A stretch of 60,828 bases of DNA, from positions 1 through 60,828 of IMG/VR virus record IMGVR_UViG_3300031707_002291. One strand, given 5' to 3'. Position 1 is the first letter of the stretch. Every line of letters starts with the position of its first letter. Under the pieces are notes generated by a model. The model did not search any database. It was not told the DNA's origin and worked only from the letters and a program-made list of their open reading frames with translations. This DNA comes from a virus. Positions 48,488 through 55,434 of the stretch are shown piece after piece. A program made the position numbers and the translations under genes.

Positions 48488-49692
48488 GGCAGCGCGAGCC
48501 GCTCGAAATCCGCTACGCCGACCCCCGCACGCTGACGCTGAACGAGCAAAACCCCAGGTGGATGCCCCCAGAGGAGATGGCGGCGCTGAAGCGCTCGCTG
48601 GCTACCTGGGGCGTGGTCGACCCCATCATCGTGCGTCGCGAAGACGGCCAGGTAATCGGCGGCCACCAGCGGATCGCCGCCGCCATCGAGCTCGGGCTGG
48701 CCCAGGTGCCGGTCGTGGACGTGGAGATCTCCGGCATGGACGCCGCGCTCCTGGCTCAGGCCCTGAACCGAATCATGGGCCGCTGGGATGAGCCGACCCT
48801 GTCGATTGTCCAGCAGCAGCTCCGCCTACAGGGCGCCGACCTGACCCTGACGGGCTTCACGGAGGGGGAGTTACAGCTTTACGCTGGCCCGAAGCCGGGC
48901 CTGACCGACCCCGACGCCGTGCCGGAGATGCCGGAGCCCGTCTCGAAGCTGGGCGACCTCTGGCTGTGCGGAGAGCACCGCCTCCTGTGCGGGGACGCGA
49001 CGAAGGCGGAGGATGTCGACAGGCTGATGGCGGGGGAGCGGGCAGCCCTGTTCGCTACTGACCCGCCCTATGGCTGCGATGCTGGCAATATCGGATTCAC
49101 GGCCCAACGGGACAAAATTGAGGCCATCACCAAGGATGACTTGGAAGGGCGGGAGATGCAAGCTTTTCTGGAAAGCGCCTTTCGCTCTGCTATTCCCTAT
49201 CTGAACCTCGACTGTGCCTGGTATCTCTGGCATCCGATGCTGACGCAGGGCTACTTTGCTGCTGCTGCTGCTGCTGCTGCTGACCTAATCATTCATAGAC
49301 AAATAATCTGGGTCAAGGAACAGTTCATCTTCGGTCGCGGCGATTATCATTGGCAACATGAACTTTGCTTCTTTGGCTGGCGTCAAGGATACCGGCCACC
49401 GTTCTACGGGGAACGCAATCAGTCAACGGTCTGGTCGATCGCCTGGGGAGAGAAGCGGGGAGCGGTAGGTCATCCGACCGTGAAGCCTGTAACCCTATTT
49501 GAGATACCACTTCGCAATCACACGAAAGCGGGCGGCATTGCCCTTGATCCCTTCCTCGGCTCCGGCACTACCATGATCGCCTGCGAGCGCCTGGGGCGGC
49601 GGTGCTACGGCATGGAGATCGAGCCCCGCTATGTGGATGTAGCCGTGAAGCGCTGGGAGCAGTTCACAGGCCGGGAGGCGCAGCGTGGATAG
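48457..49692 (+). CDS. ParB-domain plus DNA methyltransferase fusion
   Basis: A 411-residue protein starting at ATG 48457 (the frame is open further upstream but overlaps the nucleotidyltransferase). Residues ~15-100 are a ParB/Srx-type nuclease-like domain (DPRTLTLNEQNPRWM; VIGGHQRIAAAIELG). The rest is a beta-class DNA methyltransferase: LLCGDATKAEDV, ATDPPYGCD (motif IV) and DPFLGSGTTMIACERLGRRCYGMEIEP (motif I). Such fusions are common in phages and modify adenine or cytosine N4. An in-frame (GCT)8 tract encodes eight Ala after residue ~267. Confidence 0.88.
   Translation: MGRKATRPPVGQREPLEIRYADPRTLTLNEQNPRWMPPEEMAALKRSLATWGVVDPIIVRREDGQVIGGHQRIAAAIELGLAQVPVVDVEISGMDAALLAQALNRIMGRWDEPTLSIVQQQLRLQGADLTLTGFTEGELQLYAGPKPGLTDPDAVPEMPEPVSKLGDLWLCGEHRLLCGDATKAEDVDRLMAGERAALFATDPPYGCDAGNIGFTAQRDKIEAITKDDLEGREMQAFLESAFRSAIPYLNLDCAWYLWHPMLTQGYFAAAAAAAADLIIHRQIIWVKEQFIFGRGDYHWQHELCFFGWRQGYRPPFYGERNQSTVWSIAWGEKRGAVGHPTVKPVTLFEIPLRNHTKAGGIALDPFLGSGTTMIACERLGRRCYGMEIEPRYVDVAVKRWEQFTGREAQRG
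49258..49281 (+). repeat. (GCT)8 microsatellite inside the methyltransferase
   Basis: Eight GCT codons in a row encode Ala8 between the ParB and motif I parts. Trinucleotide tracts can slip without a frameshift. The surrounding 400 bases have lower GC than the 5' half, suggesting a recombined segment. Confidence 0.75.
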
Positions 49693-49778
49693 CCTGTCAT
49701 TCGCAGACTCAGCACCGAACGGCGCGTGTACGCACCCGTGCGCGACGCCAACTCCTGGGGCAGCAGACTGACTCTGGC

Positions 49779-52601
49779 GTGGCGCGGAAATCTACCCTCA
49801 CCCGGCTACCGGCCGATCTCATAGGCCAGCGCCGCGAACACGTCCGGCGCCTGGACCTCATCGGTGCCACGATCCCCACCATTCTCGCTACCCTACAAGC
49901 CAGCGCGGCCCACCTGATCGACGATCAGGCTAACCCGGCCCAAACCATACGGGACGACCTGGACGTGATCCGGGCCCGCGCCGTTGACGAACTCTCAGAC
50001 CTTGGCTCGGCCGCGCCCGGCGCCCGCGCGCTGGTCGACTACATCGCCCTGAAGCGGGTGCTTCTGAGCAACGCTATGGCGATGGCAGAGTCGCCGGCGC
50101 TAGCCCCCAGGGATCGCGCCAAGTTCCTCCAGGTGGCCAGCGTGACGGCAGACGACATCGCGCGGGCCAGAGGCGTACCCGTAGACCGGCCGGCCTTCAA
50201 CATCAACTTCCAACAGCAGCTCCTGGCCCTGGGCCTGCCGGCCGAAATGGTCGACATGTTAACAGCGGGTCCGGTTCGACAGGCTCAACAGGCGCCCCTT
50301 CTCCTACCGCCTGGCGCCGGCGGCGGGATCGTGGACGCCGTCACGTTCGGGATCTCGCCGGAGTTCTGTAACCTGCCGACCCTGGCGGAGTCCTACCCGA
50401 TGCAGGAGCGGGTACTACGCGATTTCATGTCGCCGCGGTCACTCTACCGCGTGCTGGTCCTGGTCTGCGGGATGCGCTCGGGCAAGGGCGTGGTGGGTAG
50501 CGTCGTCGCCTGGTACGCCGCTTATCAGCTCCTCTCGCTGGCCGACCCGCAGCGCTACTACGGCCTGGCGCCGGGCCAGGAAATCCAGATCGTCACCATG
50601 GCAACATCCCAGGACCAGGCCAAGCGCAACGTCTTTAAGCACATCGTTGACCGGCTGGAGACCGGCGGCGCCTGGTTTCAAGCCCTGCGCGCCCAGGCGG
50701 AGGTCGTGAGCCTGGAGATCCGCCTGCCCAAGAACATCCTGATCCGGTGCGGCCACTCCAAGGCGTCGACCCAGGTGGGCTCGACATCCTTCCTCGTGAT
50801 CCTTGACGAGCTGGCCCGCATGAAAGACACGGAGGGCCGCGACAACGCCGACGAGGTCTACGACAAGATGTCTGCTACGACCGCGACCTTCCCTGAGCAT
50901 GGGAAGGTCCTGGTCCTCACGTCGCCGGAGTGGGAAGGCGACAAGAGCATGAGGCTGTTGGAGGAGGCTACTGCCGTCGACCAGGACGGCCGGCAGATCA
51001 ATCCCGATATGATGGGCCTCCAGCTCGCCACCTGGGAAGCCAACCTAAACCTGAGCGAGGACGCCCTGGCCGAAGCCTTCCATCGCGACGCGAATCCTAT
51101 GGCGTTCTGGCGCGACTTCGGGGCCCGGCCGCCGCTAGCCGCCGAGGGTTACTACCCTGACCCGAGCCGATGGGATCGCCAGGCCGACCCAGACCTGCGG
51201 CATCCGTACGACGAGAACGAGCAGCTCGCCGATTGGTGGCTGCCGTGCTGCGACTCCCGCCGCTACGTCCACATCGACCTGGGCGCCAAGCGCGACGCGT
51301 GCGGGCTCTCCATGGCCCACGCGCCAGTCGCTGGCTGCCCGTACTACAAGACCATCATGCAGGACGGCCAGCTAGTCGAGAATCCGCGCGCCCGCGCGGT
51401 GGTGGTCGACATGATCCACCAGCTCGTCCCCGGCCGCCGGCGGGAGATGAAGGGCGAGGTCTCCTTCGAGACCGTACGCCAGATGATCCGTGATTGGCAG
51501 GATCGGGGCTTCAAAATCAAGGGCGGCCTGGTCAGCTACGACGGCTGGCAGAGCCTCGATAGCCGGCAGCTCTTGAAGCGCGAGGGCTACAAGGTGGCGG
51601 AGTTCTCGCTAGACCGGAACACCGAGGGCCACGACACGCTTCAGGAGCTCATCAACACCGACCGCCTGGCGTACTACGCCCATGCCGTCCTCATCGCCGA
51701 AGGCAAGCGCCTCATGCTCGTACACGGCAAGAAGGTCGACCATCCCAAGGGGGGCTGCTTTACTGGGGATACCAGGATCGCACTGCTCGATGGCAGCAAT
51801 CCAACCATCGCAGAATTGGCGGCGCGCGGCCCAGGTCCCTATTACGTCTTTACGATGGGAGAAGACGGAATCACGGTCGGCGTTGCACACTCGGCCCGAC
51901 TCACCTCGCCGGACGCAGAGATCATCGAGTTGACCTTGGACAGGTTCGATACGGTTCGCTGTACGCCCGACCATCGCTTCCGCCTCCTGGACGGCCAATA
52001 CAAGGAAGCCCGTGCGCTGCTTCCGGCGGATCGCCTTGCGCCTCTCTACCGCGCTGTCGTCATGGAAGGCGGCTGGCAGGGGTATGTACGGATTACGTGC
52101 CCCGTTAATGGCCGCCGGATGGTTCACGACCTCGTCGGCCAATGGAAATATGGTCCCAAGCCAGTTGGGATGCTTTACCACCACCTAGACAACGATGGGA
52201 TGAATAACGATCCGGCCAATGTTGACATATGGACCGAGGCCGAGCACGCACGGTACCACACTACGCTGCGCCACAAGACCGATCCGGGATACAACCTGAA
52301 GGTCCGCCTAGGGGCGGCGGCTTATGCCCGGTCGGAAGGGGGTCGTCAGAAGTCTAGGGAGACGATCCTTGCCAATATGCCAAAGTTGCTGGCCGCCCGG
52401 CGCATTGGCCCCAATCATCGGGTCGTTAGGATAACTGCCGCTGGCCGCGCCTCCGTTTACGATCTCACCGTCGAGGGCACCTCCAACTTTGCCCTCTCCG
52501 CTGGCGTCTTCGTGCACAACTCGAAGGATGTGGTCGACGCGGTCGCCGGCGCCGTCTACCACGCGCTGAAGCATGGCGGACGCATCGCCTTCGTGGGCTA
52601 G
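49779..52601 (+). CDS. terL: Terminase large subunit with intein and N-terminal extension
   Basis: A 940-residue precursor from GTG 49779 (the upstream frame is open but overlaps the methyltransferase). Walker A VCGMRSGKG is near residue 227, Walker B VILDELARM near 345, and nuclease residues in HIDLGAKRDACG and LVSYDGW. A 255-residue intein (Cys1 at 660 to Asn 914) interrupts the nuclease end; after splicing, HPKGG joins SKDVVDAVAGA, placing the catalytic Asp pair. The mature protein is 685 residues. Its first ~190 residues are helical and precede the ATPase; they may be a fused small-subunit-like domain. No separate terS was found nearby. Confidence 0.9.
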   Translation: MARKSTLTRLPADLIGQRREHVRRLDLIGATIPTILATLQASAAHLIDDQANPAQTIRDDLDVIRARAVDELSDLGSAAPGARALVDYIALKRVLLSNAMAMAESPALAPRDRAKFLQVASVTADDIARARGVPVDRPAFNINFQQQLLALGLPAEMVDMLTAGPVRQAQQAPLLLPPGAGGGIVDAVTFGISPEFCNLPTLAESYPMQERVLRDFMSPRSLYRVLVLVCGMRSGKGVVGSVVAWYAAYQLLSLADPQRYYGLAPGQEIQIVTMATSQDQAKRNVFKHIVDRLETGGAWFQALRAQAEVVSLEIRLPKNILIRCGHSKASTQVGSTSFLVILDELARMKDTEGRDNADEVYDKMSATTATFPEHGKVLVLTSPEWEGDKSMRLLEEATAVDQDGRQINPDMMGLQLATWEANLNLSEDALAEAFHRDANPMAFWRDFGARPPLAAEGYYPDPSRWDRQADPDLRHPYDENEQLADWWLPCCDSRRYVHIDLGAKRDACGLSMAHAPVAGCPYYKTIMQDGQLVENPRARAVVVDMIHQLVPGRRREMKGEVSFETVRQMIRDWQDRGFKIKGGLVSYDGWQSLDSRQLLKREGYKVAEFSLDRNTEGHDTLQELINTDRLAYYAHAVLIAEGKRLMLVHGKKVDHPKGGCFTGDTRIALLDGSNPTIAELAARGPGPYYVFTMGEDGITVGVAHSARLTSPDAEIIELTLDRFDTVRCTPDHRFRLLDGQYKEARALLPADRLAPLYRAVVMEGGWQGYVRITCPVNGRRMVHDLVGQWKYGPKPVGMLYHHLDNDGMNNDPANVDIWTEAEHARYHTTLRHKTDPGYNLKVRLGAAAYARSEGGRQKSRETILANMPKLLAARRIGPNHRVVRITAAGRASVYDLTVEGTSNFALSAGVFVHNSKDVVDAVAGAVYHALKHGGRIAFVG
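51756..52520 (+). other. Intein in terminase, with HNH-like homing endonuclease
   Basis: It begins with CFTGDTRIALLDG (block A, Cys1), has CTPDHRFRLLDG (block B, with His) and ends VYDLTVEGTSNFALSAGVFVHN (blocks F and G). The first downstream residue is Ser. The middle contains LYHHLDNDGMNNDPANVDIW followed by a His, an HNH-type motif. All splicing residues are present, so it should be active. It sits exactly between HPKGG and SKDVVDAVAG, the conserved terminase nuclease motif, a favoured intein site. Confidence 0.92.
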
Positions 52602-52618
52602 GGGTTGATCGCCCCTAG
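52598..52618 (+). other. Hairpin overlapping promoter P11
   Basis: CTAGGGG pairs with CCCCTAG (7 bp) around a 7-base loop. It starts at the terminase stop and overlaps the -35 TTGATC and spacer of P11. It could end terminase transcription or fold with the operator. Confidence 0.4.
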
Positions 52619-52634
52619 CCGTAGCGCCTATCAT
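52605..52634 (+). promoter_or_regulatory. Operator-type promoter P11
   Basis: Weak -35 TTGATC, 18-base spacer, -10 TATCAT (52629-52634). TAGCCGTAGCGCCTA at 52616-52630 has one change from the shared palindrome. Start codon ATG 52641 is six bases after the -10 box. Confidence 0.75.
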
Positions 52635-52640
52635 GCGGGC

Positions 52641-52889
52641 ATGCGGCTAGTCTCGCCCAAGGTGAATGACGAGTGGGGCAATCCTATCTACCCTAGGCAT
52701 GGCAGGCCACCCCCCGGTGCCACGGGGATCATCTGCGTCAGGCTAATTCTGAAGCCCAGCCCCGTTGCCGTTATGAATGGCGGCTCGCGAGAGTTCCTGA
52801 TTACCCACGAGGTCTGCCGGGGTGAGATCGTCGGGGGGTCTGGCGATGAGACTTGCTCCTGGTGCGGCGCGCGTCCACTGTGGGCTTGA
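52641..52889 (+). CDS. Small hypothetical Cys protein
   Basis: An 82-residue protein starting at what is nearly the transcript start. ICVRLILKPSPVAVMNGG is beta-like; the end has CSWCGARPLW, plus an earlier Cys in VCRGEIV. Possibly one zinc site. Unknown function. Confidence 0.55.
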   Translation: MRLVSPKVNDEWGNPIYPRHGRPPPGATGIICVRLILKPSPVAVMNGGSREFLITHEVCRGEIVGGSGDETCSWCGARPLWA

Positions 52890-52915
52890 CAAAAGATAGC
52901 CGTACCGGCTAGTAT
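52886..52915 (+). promoter_or_regulatory. Operator-type promoter P12 (perfect palindrome)
   Basis: -35 TTGACA, 18-base spacer, -10 TAGTAT (52910-52915). TAGCCGTACCGGCTA at 52897-52911 is perfect. ATG 52925 lies 10 bases after the -10 box. Drives the dockerin-like gene. Confidence 0.88.
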
Positions 52916-52924
52916 CTACGGGCG

Positions 52925-53512
52925 ATGCTATCGCCTACATTCCGGTCCTCCTTACTCTTGGTGCTGGCGGCTGTGGCGGTAGTGGCGGCTACCGCCCCCG
53001 CCGGCGCCAGGCCGGCGCCCAGGCCCCCGCCTATCTGCCGCTGGTATCCCCAGCTCCGGCTGTGCCGGACCCCGACGCCATCGGCCACGACGACGGCGAC
53101 GCCATCGACAACGACAACGCCCTCGCCGCCGCCCCCGCCGACGCCATCGCTGTCGCCTACGCCATCGCCTGCGGCAACCCCCACGTCAACGCCGACGGCA
53201 ACAGCACAGCCGACGGCTACGCCTTCGGCAACGGTTACGCCTATGCCAACGGCCACGCCTATGCCGCTGCCTACGTCAACGCCCACGCCCATCCGGCACC
53301 TACAGGGCGACCTAAACGGCGACTGTGCGGTCGACATCCTAGACTGGCAGATCATCGCCCCGCGCTTCGGGTGCGTGTGGGGGCGGCTGTGCTATAGCCG
53401 CACCTATGACCTGGAGCCTCCCGGCGGCGACGAGGACATCGACATCTTCGACCTCCAGTACGTCTGTGGCCGGATGGGAAGCACCTGCGCTAACCCGTAC
53501 CCGCCGCAATAA
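52925..53512 (+). CDS. Secreted protein with Thr/Pro linker and dockerin-like domain
   Basis: A 195-residue protein. Residues 1-29 form a signal peptide (SSLLLVLAAVAVVAATAPAGA). Residues ~50-125 are a low-complexity Thr/Pro/Ser linker. Residues 128-190 resemble type I dockerin: two calcium-loop units, GDLNGDCAVDILDWQIIAPRFG and DEDIDIFDLQYVCGRMG, separated by an extra Cys-containing loop. Four Cys may form two disulfides. The linker and dockerin combination is frequent in Chloroflexota secreted proteins. A host-surface or excluded-superinfection role is possible; this is inference. Confidence 0.78.
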   Translation: MLSPTFRSSLLLVLAAVAVVAATAPAGARPAPRPPPICRWYPQLRLCRTPTPSATTTATPSTTTTPSPPPPPTPSLSPTPSPAATPTSTPTATAQPTATPSATVTPMPTATPMPLPTSTPTPIRHLQGDLNGDCAVDILDWQIIAPRFGCVWGRLCYSRTYDLEPPGGDEDIDIFDLQYVCGRMGSTCANPYPPQ

Positions 53513-53519
53513 CGCCCCT

Positions 53520-53549
53520 TTGACATCGGGTAGTCGTATCGGCTAGTCT
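53520..53549 (+). promoter_or_regulatory. Operator-type promoter P13
   Basis: -35 TTGACA, 18-base spacer, -10 TAGTCT (53544-53549). TAGTCGTATCGGCTA at 53531-53545 has an intact right half-site and a changed left half. ATG 53556 is six bases after the -10 box. Confidence 0.75.
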
Positions 53550-53555
53550 TGCCCC

Positions 53556-53747
53556 ATGGCGCCGGCGCCGGTCGACAGGGGCAGCTTGGGGCATGCGTTA
53601 GGTAACGCGGGGGCCTCTGCGGCACCGGCGCTGGTATTGAGCCCGCTTAGTGTAAGTAGCATACCTAACGTCGTACGCGATCGCCGGCTAATCGATATTG
53701 GAGGACCGGGGAGGGCCGCGCCCCCGGAGCGGGCACCAGGCCAATGA
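53556..53747 (+). CDS. Small hypothetical protein (weak call)
   Basis: A 63-residue frame beginning nearly at the transcript start and ending with an ATGA overlap to the next small frame, which supports translation. Low complexity (Ala/Gly/Pro). The DNA carries a short palindrome (GCGTTA-GG-TAACGC near 53596). Unknown. Confidence 0.4.
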   Translation: MAPAPVDRGSLGHALGNAGASAAPALVLSPLSVSSIPNVVRDRRLIDIGGPGRAAPPERAPGQ

Positions 53748-53848
53748 CCAGCGATGATGGCCTGATCATCGCGGCCGAGCGGCGCCGAGGACCGCCAACG
53801 GAGTACGACTTGAGCTTTAAGGGCCTACGGGCGCTGGGGCCGCCGTGA
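53744..53848 (+). CDS. 34-residue peptide in a coupled run
   Basis: A 34-codon frame, ATG 53744 to TGA 53848, that overlaps its neighbours on both sides (ATGA and GTGA). Contains a basic patch (IIAAERRRGPP). It may only be a translational bridge to the methyltransferase-like gene. Confidence 0.35.
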   Translation: MTSDDGLIIAAERRRGPPTEYDLSFKGLRALGPP

Positions 53849-54288
53849 CGGGTCTACCGACGCCGGCCTATGACCAGGACGGGGTCCGTCTCTACCTGGG
53901 CGACTGCCGCGACTCACCCAACCGCGCAGACATGGATGCTGAGGCTGGCCCCGCCTTCGCACACTACCTGAGAACGGACAAGAGCGGTGCTCGGCCCATC
54001 CCGCCTGAACTCCTAGAGGCGTGGATCGAGTGCAGGTGGCTGGGGCGTGTAGTCGTGCCAGCGGCACCGCCTAGCCAGTACGAGCCCGGCCTGGTCCTCG
54101 ACCCGTTCATGGGCACGGGCACGACGGCCATGGCGGCGGTGAAGCTAGGACGTCGGTGCATCGGCCTGGATGCCAGCCAGGACTACGTGAAGCAGGCCAT
54201 CACCCGGCTATCGGTCGGCGACGCCGGCGTCCGGCGCATCGTGGAGGCCCAGCGCGCCGGCGTCGAGCAGCCGACGCTGTTCGGATAA
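53845..54288 (+). CDS. Internally deleted DNA methyltransferase (probably inactive)
   Basis: A 147-residue protein from GTG 53845. It begins with YDQDGVRLYLGDCRDS, the start of beta-class DNA methyltransferases, and ends with LVLDPFMGTGTTAMAAVKLGRRCIGLDAS, the SAM-binding motif I. The section between, where the catalytic DPPY motif belongs, is missing; only ~70 unrelated-looking residues join the ends. It can still bind SAM in principle but should not methylate. Compare the intact methyltransferase at 48457. Confidence 0.75.
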   Translation: MTGLPTPAYDQDGVRLYLGDCRDSPNRADMDAEAGPAFAHYLRTDKSGARPIPPELLEAWIECRWLGRVVVPAAPPSQYEPGLVLDPFMGTGTTAMAAVKLGRRCIGLDASQDYVKQAITRLSVGDAGVRRIVEAQRAGVEQPTLFG

Positions 54289-54289
54289 T

Positions 54290-54526
54290 ATGATCATCTG
54301 CCTTGCCTGCCATTGGAAGGGCTGGATCATGCTGGAGTTCTGCCCATGGTGCGGGCGGGCCACGCTAGCCGACGAGCACGACTTTGGCGTTAACCCCATC
54401 GACGCTGCTAATATGCAGGCGAATCTCGAACACGAGAGGAAGCGGCGAAATGGAGACCCTAGACATCCGCCAGGTGCAGACCAAGCTGGGCCTAATCGCC
54501 CAGGTAACGGCCGACGTAGACCTTGA
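54290..54526 (+). CDS. Zinc-ribbon protein
   Basis: A 78-residue protein two bases after the previous stop. CLACHWKG and CPWCGRATL are two Cys pairs about 15 residues apart, a small ribbon. The tail is charged. It overlaps the next gene by 77 bases. Confidence 0.55.
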   Translation: MIICLACHWKGWIMLEFCPWCGRATLADEHDFGVNPIDAANMQANLEHERKRRNGDPRHPPGADQAGPNRPGNGRRRP

Positions 54527-54725
54527 GGGCTTCCTAGCCGAGCTCGAGATGGCCGATGCCGTGGGCCCGGTTCTCTACCCGAGCGAGTGGATCGCGGACG
54601 TTGTGGCCCAATGCGACGAGGCCCGCGTGCCGGTCTACGTCAAACAGGACGCCGGCCGCTACCCTGGGCGCCAGGGCCGGATACCGGACGCCCTGTGGGC
54701 GCGGAGGGAGCTACCGTGGGGCTAG
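54450..54725 (+). CDS. C-terminal remnant of a DUF5131 (Gp37/Gp68)-like protein
   Basis: A 91-residue protein. GPVLYPSEWIADVVAQCDEARVPVYVKQDAGRYPGRQG resembles the C-terminal end of phage Gp37/Gp68-family (DUF5131) proteins, where a conserved W-x-x-x-x-x-x-Q-C and V-P-x-x-x-K-Q occur before the final Arg-rich segment. The N-terminal radical-SAM-like Cys cluster of that family is absent. Either a truncated remnant or a short relative. Confidence 0.5.
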   Translation: METLDIRQVQTKLGLIAQVTADVDLEGFLAELEMADAVGPVLYPSEWIADVVAQCDEARVPVYVKQDAGRYPGRQGRIPDALWARRELPWG

Positions 54726-54928
54726 GTTGGTTGCTGGGCCGCCTACGGACTTGGCGTGAGCGCCGGCGGACCATCCGCCAGCTCCGCCGGATGGCGCGGG
54801 CTGCCGAGAAGGTCGCCGCTAGCCTGCAGAATCTCGGCGAGGCTACCCATAGGACGCAGGCCGTTATCCGCCAGGCACCCGTTCGGAGCGGGGCCCGGCG
54901 CAACGGAGACCGGCCGGGGCTATGGTGA
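54716..54928 (+). CDS. Small basic helical protein
   Basis: A 70-residue protein starting at GTG 54716 behind GAGGGAG. An Arg-rich helical stretch (RTWRERRRTIRQLRRMARA) follows a short hydrophobic start. Might be a coiled coil; unknown function. Confidence 0.5.
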   Translation: MGLGWLLGRLRTWRERRRTIRQLRRMARAAEKVAASLQNLGEATHRTQAVIRQAPVRSGARRNGDRPGLW

Positions 54929-55434
54929 TTCGCGGCCGGCGCGACGACCCCATGCGGAATTGGGAGCCGGACGCCGGCGCCAGCGTCTTCGGCGCCTACG
55001 GCCTCAAGAATCCCCTGGTCCTCTACCTACTGAGGACGGCGCCGGAGCTCCTGAGCCTAACACCCGACCAGCTCTACGGCCGCGTTAGGGTCCGGCCGCC
55101 GGACTGCCGGCTCTGCCAGCGCCCGATGGCCTTCCGCCTGGACGGCTGGGTCTGCTATCGACACGCCGAGCCGGTCCGGCTAGCATTCGACTATGAGCCC
55201 CAGGCGGCCCGCGTCAGCGGCCGCCGCGACATCCTAGCGGACCTGGGCCGCGAGCTCGACATCATCTACGCCAGTGGCCGCTGGCACGTGGTCGACATGG
55301 AGATGCCGGCCGGCCCGCCCGTACGCCGTCGACCATTTAGGCAGGCGGGTGCCGCGCCGCCCGCGATGAAGGAGCCGCCCGATGGTGAGCACCGACCTGG
55401 CCGACCGCGCAAAGCAACACGGCGCCGAACCTAA
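54922..55434 (+). CDS. Hypothetical protein before the portal gene
   Basis: A 170-residue protein overlapping the previous gene by 7 bases and the portal gene by 53. Residues ~60-85 hold a Cys-Cys knuckle and a later Cys/His (CRLCQRPMAF; CYRHAEP), a possible zinc finger. C-terminus basic and Pro-rich. Not recognised; position would suit a packaging accessory. Confidence 0.55.
   Translation: MVIRGRRDDPMRNWEPDAGASVFGAYGLKNPLVLYLLRTAPELLSLTPDQLYGRVRVRPPDCRLCQRPMAFRLDGWVCYRHAEPVRLAFDYEPQAARVSGRRDILADLGRELDIIYASGRWHVVDMEMPAGPPVRRRPFRQAGAAPPAMKEPPDGEHRPGRPRKATRRRT
55328..55340 (+). promoter_or_regulatory. Late-gene motif copy upstream of the portal gene
   Basis: GTCGACCATTTAG, a match of the recurring late motif, inside the preceding gene and 41 bases before ATG 55382. 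Confidence 0.4.

Noticed and set aside
53060-53300. Repetitive tract that might be a CRISPR or tandem repeat array
   Set aside because: It is the coding DNA of a Thr/Pro/Ser linker with irregular units and no spacers.
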